A stretch of 64,000 nucleotides of DNA, taken from contig NZ_CP040504.1 of NCBI RefSeq assembly GCF_005886145.1, forward strand, positions 2,170,001 to 2,234,000, in the 5' to 3' direction. How positions within the stretch are numbered: the stretch's first letter is position 1; every line of letters starts with the position of its first letter. This DNA is from Neisseria sp. oral taxon 014 str. F0314. Its GTDB lineage: Bacteria; Pseudomonadota; Gammaproteobacteria; Burkholderiales; Neisseriaceae. The notes under the pieces are model-generated. The model did no database searches. It saw only the letters and a program-made list of their open reading frames with translations, and was not told the origin of the DNA. Position numbers and translations under genes: made by a program. Shown here piece by piece: positions 54,863 through 63,547 of the stretch.

Positions 54863-57307
54863 TTAGGCATTGTCTTTTTGTGCCAAAATGCGCCGGCTTC
54901 CGCCGGCATCGGCAGGGGAGACGATACCGGCGTTTTCCAGTGCCTCCATCAGGTTGGCGGCTCGGTTGTAACCGACGCGCAGTTGCCGCTGCAATGCGGA
55001 GATGGAGGTCTTGCGCGACTCGAGGATGAAGGCGACGGCTTGATCGAACAGTTCGTCGCTGCCTGCATTCGGATTGACGATGTTGGTGGTTTCCAGTGCG
55101 GCCTCGCCGCTGAGCAAACCTTCAATATAGTCGGCGGGTGCTTGGGCTTTGACGAAGTTGACGACTTGGTGTACTTCGTCGTCCGAAACGAACGCGCCTT
55201 GCAGCCGCACGGGTTCGGCGCTGCCCGGTTGCAGGAACAATGAGTCGCCGTATTTCAGCAATTCGTCCGCGCCCATCTGGTCGAGGATGGTGCGGCTGTC
55301 GATTTTGCTTTGTACGGTAAACGCCATACGCGTCGGGATGTTGGCTTTAATCAGGCCTGTGACGACATCGACACTGGGGCGTTGTGTGGCGACGATCATG
55401 TGAATGCCAGCGGCGCGCGCTTTTTGGGCGAGGCGGGCAATTTGTTGCTCGACGGCTTTGCGTTCGGTCATCATCAGGTCGGCCAATTCGTCGATAACGA
55501 CCACAATCATCGGCAGTTTTTCCAGCGGTTCGGGTTCGTCGGGATTCAGACTGAACGGATTGAGCAGGGGTTTGCCTGCGGCTTTGGCATCTTCGATTTT
55601 CTTGTTGAAACCGTCCAAATTGCGTACCCCGGCGTGCGAGAGCAGGCGGTAGCGTTTTTCCATTTCGGCCACACACCAGTTCAGTGCCTGTCCCGCTTCG
55701 CGCATATCGGTAACGACGGGGCAGAGCAGGTGCGGAATGCCGTCGTAAATGCTCAGTTCTAGCATTTTCGGGTCTATCATGATGAAGCGGACTTCGTCGG
55801 GTTTAGCTTTGAACAACATCGACATAATCATGCCGTTCACACCGACGGATTTGCCCGAACCGGTCATACCGGCGACCAAAAGGTGCGGCATTTTTGCCAA
55901 GTCGCCGACCACGGGCGTACCGGAGATGTCTTTGCCCAAGGCAACGGTCAGTTTGGATTTGGCTTCGGTAAACACGGGTGAAGAGAGAATTTCGCTCAAC
56001 ATCACGTCTTGGCGTTTTTCGTTCGGCAACTCAATGCCCATCGTGTTTTTGCCGGCGATGGTTTCGACGATGCGCACTGCCTGAAGAGACATCGAACGCG
56101 CCAAATCTTTCGACAAGGCGACAATCTGGCTGCCTTTCACACCCTGAGCCGGTTCGATTTCATAGCGTGTAATCACGGGGCCGGAAGTGGCGGACACGAC
56201 TTGCACGCCGATGCCGAACTCTGCCAGTTTGGATTCGATAAGCTCGGCGGTTTGCTGCAATTCCTCAGGGTTGACGGTAACGGGTTCGCTTTGCGGGATG
56301 CGCAGCAAGTTGACTGCGGGTTTCTGGTATTCGCCGGAAGGTGGTGGATTGTTGAGGTTTTCGTCGTCAAACAGCGAAGTTTGGATTTTGGGCGGTGGGG
56401 CGACAGACACGGCAACTGACTTTTTACGGTTACTGCTGCTGCCTTCCAGCAGCGGTACGGGGGCGGCGGTAATCGTTTTGGCTTCCTTGACCATGCGGCG
56501 GGTGTTTTTCGCGTCAGGCAGATCGGTAATGACGCCTTCCTGTTTTTTCGCAAACAGCCTGCGGAACAGTCCGACCAGCATGTTTTCGGTATTGCGGCCG
56601 GTTTTGGCCATAACTTCCAGCCAAGAGACTTGCGCCAGCAACGACACGGCAAGCAGCAGGATAACGGCGATAATCAACAGGCTGCCCGATTTGCCCAACA
56701 GCCAGCTTAAGCCGGTACCGGCGACCGCGCCGACCAAACCGCCCGCGCCGACGGGCAGGCGGTCGCTCAGTGTATTGTTAAGAAGGAAAAATTCTAAAAT
56801 CGGGCTGCAAAACAACAGCAACAGCAAAGCCATGCCTGCGATACGGTGGTTGTAGGGTTTGTGGTTTTCCTGTTTTTGCAACGGGCGGAAATTTTTATAC
56901 AAAAACACGCAAGAGGCGGCAATCCACCACCAAAACGACAGGCCGAACAGGTAGTAGCCGACATCGGAAAGGTATGCGCCGAACAAACCGCCGAAGTTGC
57001 GCACCTCTTCGACAGGCATCACGCTGTGCGACCATGCAGGGTCGGTCATATCGAAGCTGGCCAGAGAAATGCCGATGTAGGCGGTTACGACCAAACCCAG
57101 CAGCCACAATGTATCGTTAATCAGATTGACGACATGTTCAGGACGGTTTTTCTTGGCTTCGTCCCGTTGCAGGGCTTTGGCAGCCTTCAGGTTTTCTGAA
57201 AGTTTGTTGGGTTGGGTTTTGACACCGGTTTTCCGCGTGTTGTTTTTGGTAGGACTGTTTTTTTGTCGCGGTGATGGCGATTTGGAAGAGGAAGGTTTTG
57301 TAGCCAT
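54863..57307 (-). CDS. ftsK: DNA translocase FtsK
   Basis: The 814-residue protein has a basic N-terminus, four membrane segments (about 60-225), a short linker, the alpha-beta motor with Walker [14 protein letters not shown] near residue 480 and Walker [14 protein letters not shown], and the winged-helix gamma domain ([20 protein letters not shown]) that reads KOPS-like signals. FtsK pumps DNA at the division septum and activates XerCD recombination. The linker is much shorter than in E. coli. A single DUS lies just upstream at 57321-57332. Confidence 0.95.
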   Translation of the reverse strand: MATKPSSSKSPSPRQKNSPTKNNTRKTGVKTQPNKLSENLKAAKALQRDEAKKNRPEHVVNLINDTLWLLGLVVTAYIGISLASFDMTDPAWSHSVMPVEEVRNFGGLFGAYLSDVGYYLFGLSFWWWIAASCVFLYKNFRPLQKQENHKPYNHRIAGMALLLLLFCSPILEFFLLNNTLSDRLPVGAGGLVGAVAGTGLSWLLGKSGSLLIIAVILLLAVSLLAQVSWLEVMAKTGRNTENMLVGLFRRLFAKKQEGVITDLPDAKNTRRMVKEAKTITAAPVPLLEGSSSNRKKSVAVSVAPPPKIQTSLFDDENLNNPPPSGEYQKPAVNLLRIPQSEPVTVNPEELQQTAELIESKLAEFGIGVQVVSATSGPVITRYEIEPAQGVKGSQIVALSKDLARSMSLQAVRIVETIAGKNTMGIELPNEKRQDVMLSEILSSPVFTEAKSKLTVALGKDISGTPVVGDLAKMPHLLVAGMTGSGKSVGVNGMIMSMLFKAKPDEVRFIMIDPKMLELSIYDGIPHLLCPVVTDMREAGQALNWCVAEMEKRYRLLSHAGVRNLDGFNKKIEDAKAAGKPLLNPFSLNPDEPEPLEKLPMIVVVIDELADLMMTERKAVEQQIARLAQKARAAGIHMIVATQRPSVDVVTGLIKANIPTRMAFTVQSKIDSRTILDQMGADELLKYGDSLFLQPGSAEPVRLQGAFVSDDEVHQVVNFVKAQAPADYIEGLLSGEAALETTNIVNPNAGSDELFDQAVAFILESRKTSISALQRQLRVGYNRAANLMEALENAGIVSPADAGGSRRILAQKDNA

Positions 57308-57395
57308 AAATTCAAGATAAAGGCCGTCTGAAAACGGGTCGGTAATGTGCTGAAATGCCTGATTATACCGTATTTCGCTGCGAAGAACGAAACAA

Positions 57396-57434
57396 AGGCC
57401 GTCTGAAAGCCTGTTTCATGTTTTCAGACGGCCT
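57396..57434. terminator. Inverted DUS pair after the NSS transporter
   Basis: DUS at 57396-57407 and complement at 57423-57434, downstream of the minus-strand transporter gene. Confidence 0.65.
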
Positions 57435-57455
57435 TATGGATATTGTCTGGTTCGG

Positions 57456-58820
57456 TTAGAACAGATTGCTGACGAAAATCAGCAAAATCACCAGCGGTAC
57501 GAGGTATTTCACATAGGCAAACCAAATATTGACCGTCGTATGGTTGCCTTTATAAAGTAATTCGTCCTTCGCTTCGTCCTTCATCACGAAACCGACAAAC
57601 AGCGCGGAGCCGAGCGCGGTCAGCATAAACAAGATGTTGCCGCTGATGTAGTCAAAAGCATCGAAAATATTTTTGCCGAACACGGAAACGTCTTTCCACG
57701 GACCATAGCTCAAAATGGACGGGATGTTGCCGAAGATGAAGATAGCAGCCAGTACAATCGTAATCGCGGCGGTACGGCGGATTTTGGTTTTCTCCTGAAT
57801 CGTCGTAATCAATACTTCATAAATCGTCAGCGAAGTTGTCAGCGCGGCAATCAGGAGCAACGAGAAGAAAATCACGGCGAACACAGGTCCAGCCCACATA
57901 TTCGAGAACACAATCGGCAAACTTTGGAATACCAAAGTCGGACCGGAATTGGGCGCGACGCCGAAGCTGAAGAGCGACGGGAAAATCATAAAGCCCGCAA
58001 GTACGGCGATGATGGTATTGGTAATTGCCGTAATGACTGCGGTTTGAACCAGATTTTCGTTTTTATCCAGATAGCTGGACAAGGTAATCATCACGCCGAA
58101 ACCCAAGCTTAAGGCGAAAAATACTTGTCCCAAAACGAAGACGAAAAGTTCTGCGGTAATCTTGCTGAAGTCAGGCTTCAGATAGAAAGTAATCCCTTCC
58201 ATCGCGCCCGGCAGGGTAACGTTGCGCACAACCATGGCAATCAGGAATAAAAACAGTAGCGGCATCAGGTATTTCGCCGCTTTTTCAATACCGCCGATAA
58301 CACCTTTGACCAAAATCCATTGGTTCACCGCCACAAACAACAGCGTATAAAACGCAATTTCCCAAGGGCTGTTTTCGATGTGTTCGGTAAAGAAGCTTTT
58401 CGTTATTTCGCCGCTGACAGGGCTGGAAATATTCAGATTTCCGCTAATAATATTAACGATATAGCTGATCACCCAGCCGCCGAGCACCATGTAATAAGCC
58501 ATGATGCCGAATGCGCCAATCAAGCCCATCCAGCCGACCAGTTTCCAAATTTTGGCGACAGGTTTGCCGTTCATCGAGCCGCCGAACGCATCCAGCGCGT
58601 TCACACCTTTGCGCCGTCCGATGACGTTTTCCACCAAAATCATCGGAATACCGATAACAAACATGGCGATACAGAATAAAAACACATATGCGCCGCCGCC
58701 ATTTTCACCGACCAAATACGGGAAACGCCACGTCGCGCCGAAACCGACAGTCGCGCCGGCAACGGTAAGGATATAAGTCAAACGGTTGGACCAAGTTTGA
58801 CGGGTTTGGTTTGCAGACAT
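57456..58820 (-). CDS. Sodium-dependent transporter, NSS (SNF) family
   Basis: A 454-residue membrane protein with about eleven segments begins MSANQTRQTWSNRLTYILTV and carries the NSS signature GATVGFGATWRFPYLVGENGGGAYV with the unwound TM1 substrate region. LeuT-fold carriers of this family take up amino acids with Na+. Neither the exact substrate nor the chloride requirement is predictable from what I see. The gene stands alone, with a TATAAT-like element about 40 bases upstream on the minus strand (58858-58863). Confidence 0.88.
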   Translation of the reverse strand: MSANQTRQTWSNRLTYILTVAGATVGFGATWRFPYLVGENGGGAYVFLFCIAMFVIGIPMILVENVIGRRKGVNALDAFGGSMNGKPVAKIWKLVGWMGLIGAFGIMAYYMVLGGWVISYIVNIISGNLNISSPVSGEITKSFFTEHIENSPWEIAFYTLLFVAVNQWILVKGVIGGIEKAAKYLMPLLFLFLIAMVVRNVTLPGAMEGITFYLKPDFSKITAELFVFVLGQVFFALSLGFGVMITLSSYLDKNENLVQTAVITAITNTIIAVLAGFMIFPSLFSFGVAPNSGPTLVFQSLPIVFSNMWAGPVFAVIFFSLLLIAALTTSLTIYEVLITTIQEKTKIRRTAAITIVLAAIFIFGNIPSILSYGPWKDVSVFGKNIFDAFDYISGNILFMLTALGSALFVGFVMKDEAKDELLYKGNHTTVNIWFAYVKYLVPLVILLIFVSNLF

Positions 58821-58863
58821 TCTTGATACGGATAAATAATTGGTAAAGAAGTGTAATATTATA

Positions 58864-59171
58864 CGCTTAGGGATTTATCCGCTTTGACCAAATAATAGAA
58901 AGAGAAATAGTGTATTTTCCTGCCAAATTGGATAATAACAGGAAAATATCCTGCGAGAGGAATATAGAGGCCGTCTGAAGATATGATTTCAGTGAGGTTT
59001 GAATGGTTTGCATGCTGTTGGTAATTGCAGCTGTATGCAAGTAGTCGAGTAAAAGTGAGAAGAGGGGGGAGTGGACAGATAGATATTTTCTACGCTGTAA
59101 AATTAAAAAAATTAAATGGCAAGAAAATAATTTTATAGTGATAATATTTTTAGTTATTAAAAAATGCAGAT
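58864..59171. other. A+T-rich gap
   Basis: It contains one single DUS (58968-58979) and no gene-like frame. A 117-codon minus-strand frame across 58867-59220 runs through the terminator of the small RNA and has no coding character. Confidence 0.5.
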
Positions 59172-59279
59172 AAAAAAAACCATCTATACTAAGGGGAAAA
59201 GTATAGATGGCCAAACACATTACGGGGAAAACGTCTTACTCACTTACTCACCCCTTGCGGGGTAAGTGTTACTCAGACA
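59172..59279 (-). ncRNA. Probable small regulatory RNA
   Basis: On the minus strand a TATAAT at 59290-59285 would start a transcript near 59279. The first 45 bases fold into a stem CACUUA/UAAGUG topped by CCCC-GCAA-GGGG. A single-stranded stretch with UUUUCCCC (59231-59224) follows, and then an 11-bp perfect terminator stem (59210-59200 with 59190-59180) whose loop contains the second UUUUCCCC (59200-59193), ending in eight U. No reading frame in it is plausible. The repeated C-rich octamer would pair with GGGGAAAA-like ribosome binding sites. Neisseria has Hfq-dependent sibling sRNAs of this general design; identity with them is not shown. Confidence 0.7.
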
Positions 59280-59414
59280 AGTGAATTATACAATAGTTCA
59301 CTTTTCATGATGTTAAATTGAGTTAATACAATTTTGTTATATCTATATAGCTGATTTTTATAAAATAAAAAATACAGAATATTTCACAAATTTGTTGAAA
59401 AGGTTGAAAATTTC

Positions 59415-60098
59415 CTACACACGGATAAATTTCCAACTACCGGAGGGCAGATCGTCGGCGCTCCAATCGCCGAATTTTTCGCGGTGCAGGCGTTCGACCC
59501 GGTTGCCGGCGGCAGCTACCATACGTTTAACTTGGTGGTATTTGCCTTCGGTAATCGTCATTAGCAGGACGGTCGGTTTTTCCAATACTGCTTCGTCGGC
59601 AGCGACTGTTTCGTTGTCATCATGCAGCAATACGCCGTTTTTCAGCGTTTCGCACAGACGGTTGTCGGCAGCGTGTTTTAGAGTAACGCGGTAGAGTTTG
59701 GGAACCTTGTGTTTGGGCGAAGTAACCCGATGGTTAAACTGTCCGTCGTTTGTAATCAGTAAAACTCCTGTGGTGTCGGCGTCCAAACGGCCGACCGCCT
59801 GCATGTCGATATTGCGCATATGATTGGGAAACAGGCTGAATACACTGGGGTATTGCTGTGGTTTGTGCGAAGTTTCGTAATTGGCAGGCTTGTTGAGCAA
59901 TATATAGAAATAGGGCAGGGGCACGGCAAAGATGGGTTCTCCGTCGATAGCCAGTGTTTCGACTTCTTCCGGTTTGATGCTGCTTTTGGCGTCGCTGCGG
60001 ATTTCGCCGTTGACGGCTATGCAACCGTTATCAATCAGCCACTGGCATTGTTTGCGGCTGCCTAATCCTTGCGCTTGTATGTATTTGAGCAGTTGCAT
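59415..60098 (-). CDS. rsuA: 16S rRNA pseudouridine(516) synthase
   Basis: The start at 60098 gives 227 residues: an S4 RNA-binding domain (MQLLKYIQAQGLGSRKQCQW) and the RsuA catalytic domain with GRLDADTTGVLLITNDG (catalytic Asp) and KYHQVKRMVAAAGNRVERLH. The family isomerises U516 of 16S rRNA; the paralogues RluB, RluE and RluF are close, but the short length and LNKPANYETSHK region favour RsuA. A longer frame to 60242 contains DUS-derived and terminator-derived residues and is rejected. A DUS at 60117-60128 lies just upstream. Confidence 0.88.
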   Translation of the reverse strand: MQLLKYIQAQGLGSRKQCQWLIDNGCIAVNGEIRSDAKSSIKPEEVETLAIDGEPIFAVPLPYFYILLNKPANYETSHKPQQYPSVFSLFPNHMRNIDMQAVGRLDADTTGVLLITNDGQFNHRVTSPKHKVPKLYRVTLKHAADNRLCETLKNGVLLHDDNETVAADEAVLEKPTVLLMTITEGKYHQVKRMVAAAGNRVERLHREKFGDWSADDLPSGSWKFIRV

Positions 60099-60184
60099 AT
60101 CGGTTCCAGCGGTATTTTCAGACGGCCTTATTTTACTGGAAAAACCGGCGGGCTGTTGGGAAAATGGCGGTATGTCGTCCGGCC

Positions 60185-60217
60185 AAAAAAATCGCCCCTT
60201 TAAAATTTTAAGGGGCG
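60185..60217 (-). terminator. Intrinsic terminator of the HugZ-like gene
   Basis: CGCCCCTT (60193-60200) pairs with AAGGGGCG (60210-60217); read on the minus strand the stem is followed by a seven-T run (60191-60185). It separates the HugZ-like gene from rsuA. Confidence 0.85.
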
Positions 60218-60247
60218 CAAAAGGAACACAAACCACTACCAAAACTG

Positions 60248-60724
60248 TTACAAGGCAAATTCTCCTAATTGATGTGTTGCCGGATAAAGGGCCTTTACCA
60301 AATCGTGGGGTGAAAGCGATAAATCTTTGCTGTCTGTAGTCAGCCGTCCCTGCTGCGGGGTCAGTTCAAGCAAACGCGCATTAGCGGTTTGATTGAACTT
60401 GTTTTTCGTCCGCCGCATTTTGCGTTGCAGAGCGGAAACGACGCGGTTGTAGAGGCTGTCTTTTTGTTTGACTTCCCTTGTGCTGGCCACCCAGCTCAGA
60501 CGCGCGTGGCTGTCTTCGTCTTCGATGAGCAGGATACCGGTTTGCGGCTGCTTCGCCTCTGCCATGCAGGGGAGCCAAACGTAATAACGGCCGTCTAAGG
60601 TAACATATATAGCATCGTGCACTTCGCAATCGTTGCAGCATTGTGTGGCCAAAAGCGAACGCACGGTTTGTTGATGCAGTCTCAGAATGTCGAGAGAGAC
60701 TTGCTTAAAAATACTTTCCGGCAT
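60248..60724 (-). CDS. HugZ-like haem-utilisation protein, Fur-controlled
   Basis: A 158-residue protein starts MPESIFKQVSLDILRLHQQT, with strong GGAG before the ATG at 60724. The middle (GILLIEDEDSHARLSWVAST) and RLLELTPQQGRL resemble the split-barrel (pyridoxamine-phosphate-oxidase-like) HugZ proteins that degrade haem. It is much shorter than the usual 250 residues and lacks the second domain. The promoter is covered by a Fur box, which fits iron repression and a role in haem iron use. The enzymatic activity is inferred. Confidence 0.7.
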   Translation of the reverse strand: MPESIFKQVSLDILRLHQQTVRSLLATQCCNDCEVHDAIYVTLDGRYYVWLPCMAEAKQPQTGILLIEDEDSHARLSWVASTREVKQKDSLYNRVVSALQRKMRRTKNKFNQTANARLLELTPQQGRLTTDSKDLSLSPHDLVKALYPATHQLGEFAL

Positions 60725-60767
60725 TTCTTTCTCCTTTCGTTCTGTGATTGCTGTTTCGTTGGATTGA

Positions 60768-60810
60768 ATTATACGCAAAAAATCCAAGATTGCAAATGAT
60801 AATTGTTATT
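60768..60810 (-). promoter_or_regulatory. Promoter with Fur box for the HugZ-like gene
   Basis: On the minus strand, TTTGCA (60796-60791) and TATAAT (60773-60768) are 17 bases apart. GCAAATGATAATTGTTATT (60792-60810, plus strand) matches the 19-base Fur consensus at 14 positions and overlaps the -35 element, so iron-loaded Fur would block the polymerase. Confidence 0.75.
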
Positions 60811-61017
60811 ATTGTCGTAATCAATGGTAACCTAATGATTTAAAATAAAATAAATTTGAGAAATTTTGATTTAAATCAAAAAGTCCTGTAGGTGTTCATA
60901 TCAAAGCCTGAAAATAACCGGTGTTTTCAGACGGCCTCAGGTCCGTATGGCGGGACGGCTATACTTTCACCCCTCTGTTTAGTATGATGCAGCCAATTCA
61001 AACAGGACGACATTTTT

Positions 61018-61740
61018 ATGAGCAAACGCCAGATTATCCTTGATACCGAAACCACGGGCCTTTATGCCGAAGGCGGCGACCGCTTGGTCGAGTTTGCCGG
61101 TCTGGAAATGATCAACCGCCAAATGACCGACAACAACCTTCATTTATATATCCATCCAGAGCGCGATATGCCTGAAGAAGCGGCAAAGGTGCACGGCTTG
61201 ACCATTGAGGTTTTGGAAGAGAAAAACGCGCCGCCGTTTGCCGAAGTAGGGCGGCAGATTGCCGATTTTATACGCGATGCCGAGTTGATTATCCACAACG
61301 CCAAGTTTGACATCGGCTTCTTGAATATGGAATTCCGCCGTATGGGGCTGCCTTCCATCGAGGAGCTTGGCTGTACCGTAACCGACACGCTGGCGATGGC
61401 GCGGGAAATGTTCCCCGGTCAGAAAGCCAGTTTGGATGCTTTGTGCAACCGCCTTTCCGTCGACCGCAGCAAGCGCGTGCTGCACGGCGCGTTGATTGAC
61501 TGCGAGCTTTTGGGCGAAGTGTATCTCGCCATGACGCGCCAGCAGTTTGATTTAATGGGCGGCGAAAAAGAAGAAGACGAGGAAGTCAAACCGGTCATTA
61601 TTGCCGAAACCAAGCGTCCGGCTCATTTGAAGGTTATCAAAGCCAACGCAGAGGAACTCGCCGCACACGAACAATATCTGGACGGTTTGGGCGAAGCCTG
61701 TTTGTGGCGCAAAGCCGAAACTGCCGGAGCAGAAGCATGA
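61018..61740 (+). CDS. dnaQ: DNA polymerase III epsilon subunit
   Basis: The 240-residue proofreading exonuclease has ExoI ILDTETTGL (D8, E10), ExoII IHNAKFDIGFLNMEF and ExoIII HGALIDCELLGEVYLAM with the H-x-A-x-x-D motif of DEDDh enzymes. The C-terminal tail binds the polymerase alpha subunit. It overlaps ispD by four bases (ATGA), so the two are coupled. A single DUS lies upstream at 60926-60937. Confidence 0.95.
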   Translation: MSKRQIILDTETTGLYAEGGDRLVEFAGLEMINRQMTDNNLHLYIHPERDMPEEAAKVHGLTIEVLEEKNAPPFAEVGRQIADFIRDAELIIHNAKFDIGFLNMEFRRMGLPSIEELGCTVTDTLAMAREMFPGQKASLDALCNRLSVDRSKRVLHGALIDCELLGEVYLAMTRQQFDLMGGEKEEDEEVKPVIIAETKRPAHLKVIKANAEELAAHEQYLDGLGEACLWRKAETAGAEA

Positions 61741-62423
61741 CGCGCCGTCATATCGCTCTGATTCCCGCCGCAGGTATCGGAACGCGCTTTGGGGCGGGAA
61801 AGCCCAAGCAATACGTTGAAATAAACGGCAAAACCGTGTTGCAGCATACGATAGCTATTTTTGAAAACCATCCTGCCATCGATTTGATTGCCGTTATCGT
61901 ATCGCCCGGAGACCAAACGTTTCAGACGGCCCCTTCCGGTAAAACACACGTATTTCGTGTAGGCGGAGCAAGCCGTGCCGAAACGGTGCGCAACGGCGTA
62001 TCCGCATTGTTGGCACAAGGTTTGGCGGCGGAGCAGGACAACATTCTTGTTCACGATGCCGCCCGTTGCTGCCTGCCGCCCGAGGCGTTGACCCGTCTGA
62101 TTGAAGAAGCGGGCGGGCAAGAGCAGGGCGGCATTTTGGCAGTACCCGTTGCCGATACGCTTAAACGCGCCGACGGTGAAAACCATATTGGAGAAACCGT
62201 TTCCCGCGCCGGATTATGGCAGGCGCAAACCCCGCAGCTTTTTCAGACGGCCTTATTGCACCGAGCTCTGTCGGCAGAGGATTTGAGCGATATTACAGAC
62301 GAAGCGTCGGCAGTGGAAAAGCTGGGCGTGCAGCCGCTGCTGGTGCAGGGAGACACGCGCAATTTGAAGCTGACGCTGCCGCAGGATGAATTGATTGTGA
62401 GGCTGTTGTTGCAGGCCGTCTGA
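61737..62423 (+). CDS. ispD: 2-C-methyl-D-erythritol 4-phosphate cytidylyltransferase
   Basis: This 228-residue enzyme of the non-mevalonate isoprenoid pathway has the nucleotide-binding start IALIPAAGIGTRFGAGKPKQ and VHDAARCCLPPEALTRLIEE. A longer start at 61704 lies inside dnaQ and is rejected. It contains in-frame DUS at 62242-62253 (FQTAL) and a near-perfect one at 61921-61932. The gene's stop TGA (62421-62423) is itself part of a DUS (62413-62424), which encodes the final AV-stop. Confidence 0.95.
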   Translation: MTRRHIALIPAAGIGTRFGAGKPKQYVEINGKTVLQHTIAIFENHPAIDLIAVIVSPGDQTFQTAPSGKTHVFRVGGASRAETVRNGVSALLAQGLAAEQDNILVHDAARCCLPPEALTRLIEEAGGQEQGGILAVPVADTLKRADGENHIGETVSRAGLWQAQTPQLFQTALLHRALSAEDLSDITDEASAVEKLGVQPLLVQGDTRNLKLTLPQDELIVRLLLQAV

Positions 62424-62454
62424 AAATCGTATTTTTCTGAGTCAGGATGAGGCA

Positions 62455-62790
62455 ATGAAAACAACATTCGTATGGCTGAAATTGGTTTTATTGTCCGCTC
62501 TTATTGCGGTCGCCGTATTTTATGCGTCCGAGCAGAAGCAAGGATGGTATGTGCTGTTGTTTATCGGAGCCACCTATTGGTTTGTGGACGGTATGGAAAA
62601 ACGTGCCGGCCAAAAAGCATTGGCCGCGCTATATGCCGATAAAGCAGAATCCTACCGCTGGTTGCAACAGAACTTGTCGGGCAGCCGCATTCAGGATTTA
62701 AAACTTATCCGCCGACGGTTTAACCTGCCGCTGGCATCGGCAGTAAAAGTGTTGGACGAATATCTGGCTTCGGAACGCTCGGCTGATTGA
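62455..62790 (+). CDS. Small membrane protein of unknown function between ispD and ispF
   Basis: The 111-residue product has two N-terminal hydrophobic segments (VWLKLVLLSALIAVAVFYAS and WYVLLFIGATYWFVDGM) and a basic cytoplasmic tail ending in LKLIRRRFNLPLASAVKVLD. The tail has a faint likeness to the L7/L12 C-terminal fold, too weak to use for function. It has a GAGG-type site before the ATG and shares strand and spacing with ispD and ispF, so co-transcription is likely. Not recognised otherwise. Confidence 0.7.
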   Translation: MKTTFVWLKLVLLSALIAVAVFYASEQKQGWYVLLFIGATYWFVDGMEKRAGQKALAALYADKAESYRWLQQNLSGSRIQDLKLIRRRFNLPLASAVKVLDEYLASERSAD

Positions 62791-62898
62791 ATCGTCGCAA
62801 CTTAGACTTTTGTGCGAACTCGGATTATTAGGAACAAGCTGCCGTGAGTTTTGAAATATTCGAGTTTTCGCAAGAGCGGTCTATCAAATCAAATACTG

Positions 62899-62970
62899 AG
62901 GCCGTCTGAAAAAAGGGCTTAAAGAAAGGCAATTTTGGAACAGATGCCCAACCTGTTTTTCAGACGACCT
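62899..62970. repeat. Mixed-dialect DUS pair upstream of ispF
   Basis: A standard AG-DUS at 62899-62910 faces the mucosa-type complement TTCAGACGACCT at 62959-62970, with a 48-base gap. No gene lies in 62791-62992. Confidence 0.6.
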
Positions 62971-62992
62971 GACATTGAAAAAAGGACAAAAC

Positions 62993-63481
62993 ATGAACAT
63001 CCGCATCGGACAAGGCTACGATGTCCACCAACTCGTCGAAGGCCGCGATTTGATACTCGGCGGCGTACACATCCCGTTTGAAAAAGGCCTGCTCGGCCAT
63101 TCCGATGCCGACGCGCTGTTGCACGCGCTTACCGACGCCTTGCTCGGCGCGGCGGGTTTGGGCGACATCGGCAGCCATTTCCCCGATACCGCCGCCGAAT
63201 TCAAAGATGCCGACAGCCGCGTATTGCTGCGCGAAGCGTATCAAAGCGTGCAGGCTCTAGGTTGGCGCGTTGTGAACGTGGACACGACCATCATCGCACA
63301 AAAGCCCAAACTCGCGCCGCACATTCCCGCCATGCGCGCCAACATTGCCGCCGATTTGGGCATTCAGACGGCCTGTGTGAACATTAAAGGCAAAACCAAC
63401 GAAAAACTCGGTTACTTGGGGCGCATGGAGGCCATCGAGGCACAGGTGGCGGTGTTGCTGCAAAAAGCCGATACCCCATGA
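62993..63481 (+). CDS. ispF: 2-C-methyl-D-erythritol 2,4-cyclodiphosphate synthase
   Basis: A 162-residue enzyme has [12 protein letters not shown] (zinc ligands Asp, His), [20 protein letters not shown] and [11 protein letters not shown]. It cyclises CDP-ME 2-phosphate in the same pathway as ispD. ATG 62993 follows AAGGAC; an alternative in-frame start at 62975 would add six residues and is unlikely. An in-frame DUS at 63363-63374 reads QTA. Confidence 0.95.
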   Translation: MNIRIGQGYDVHQLVEGRDLILGGVHIPFEKGLLGHSDADALLHALTDALLGAAGLGDIGSHFPDTAAEFKDADSRVLLREAYQSVQALGWRVVNVDTTIIAQKPKLAPHIPAMRANIAADLGIQTACVNIKGKTNEKLGYLGRMEAIEAQVAVLLQKADTP

Positions 63482-63547
63482 CTGGCGGCATGAAAAGTGT
63501 TAGTATCGAAACAATCTACCTTCCCCCAACCGATTAGGAAAAACATC

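Noticed and set aside
58867..59220. A 117-codon minus-strand frame below the small RNA
   Set aside because: It runs through the RNA terminator and A+T-rich DNA, has no ribosome binding site and is composed of A+T-favoured residues.
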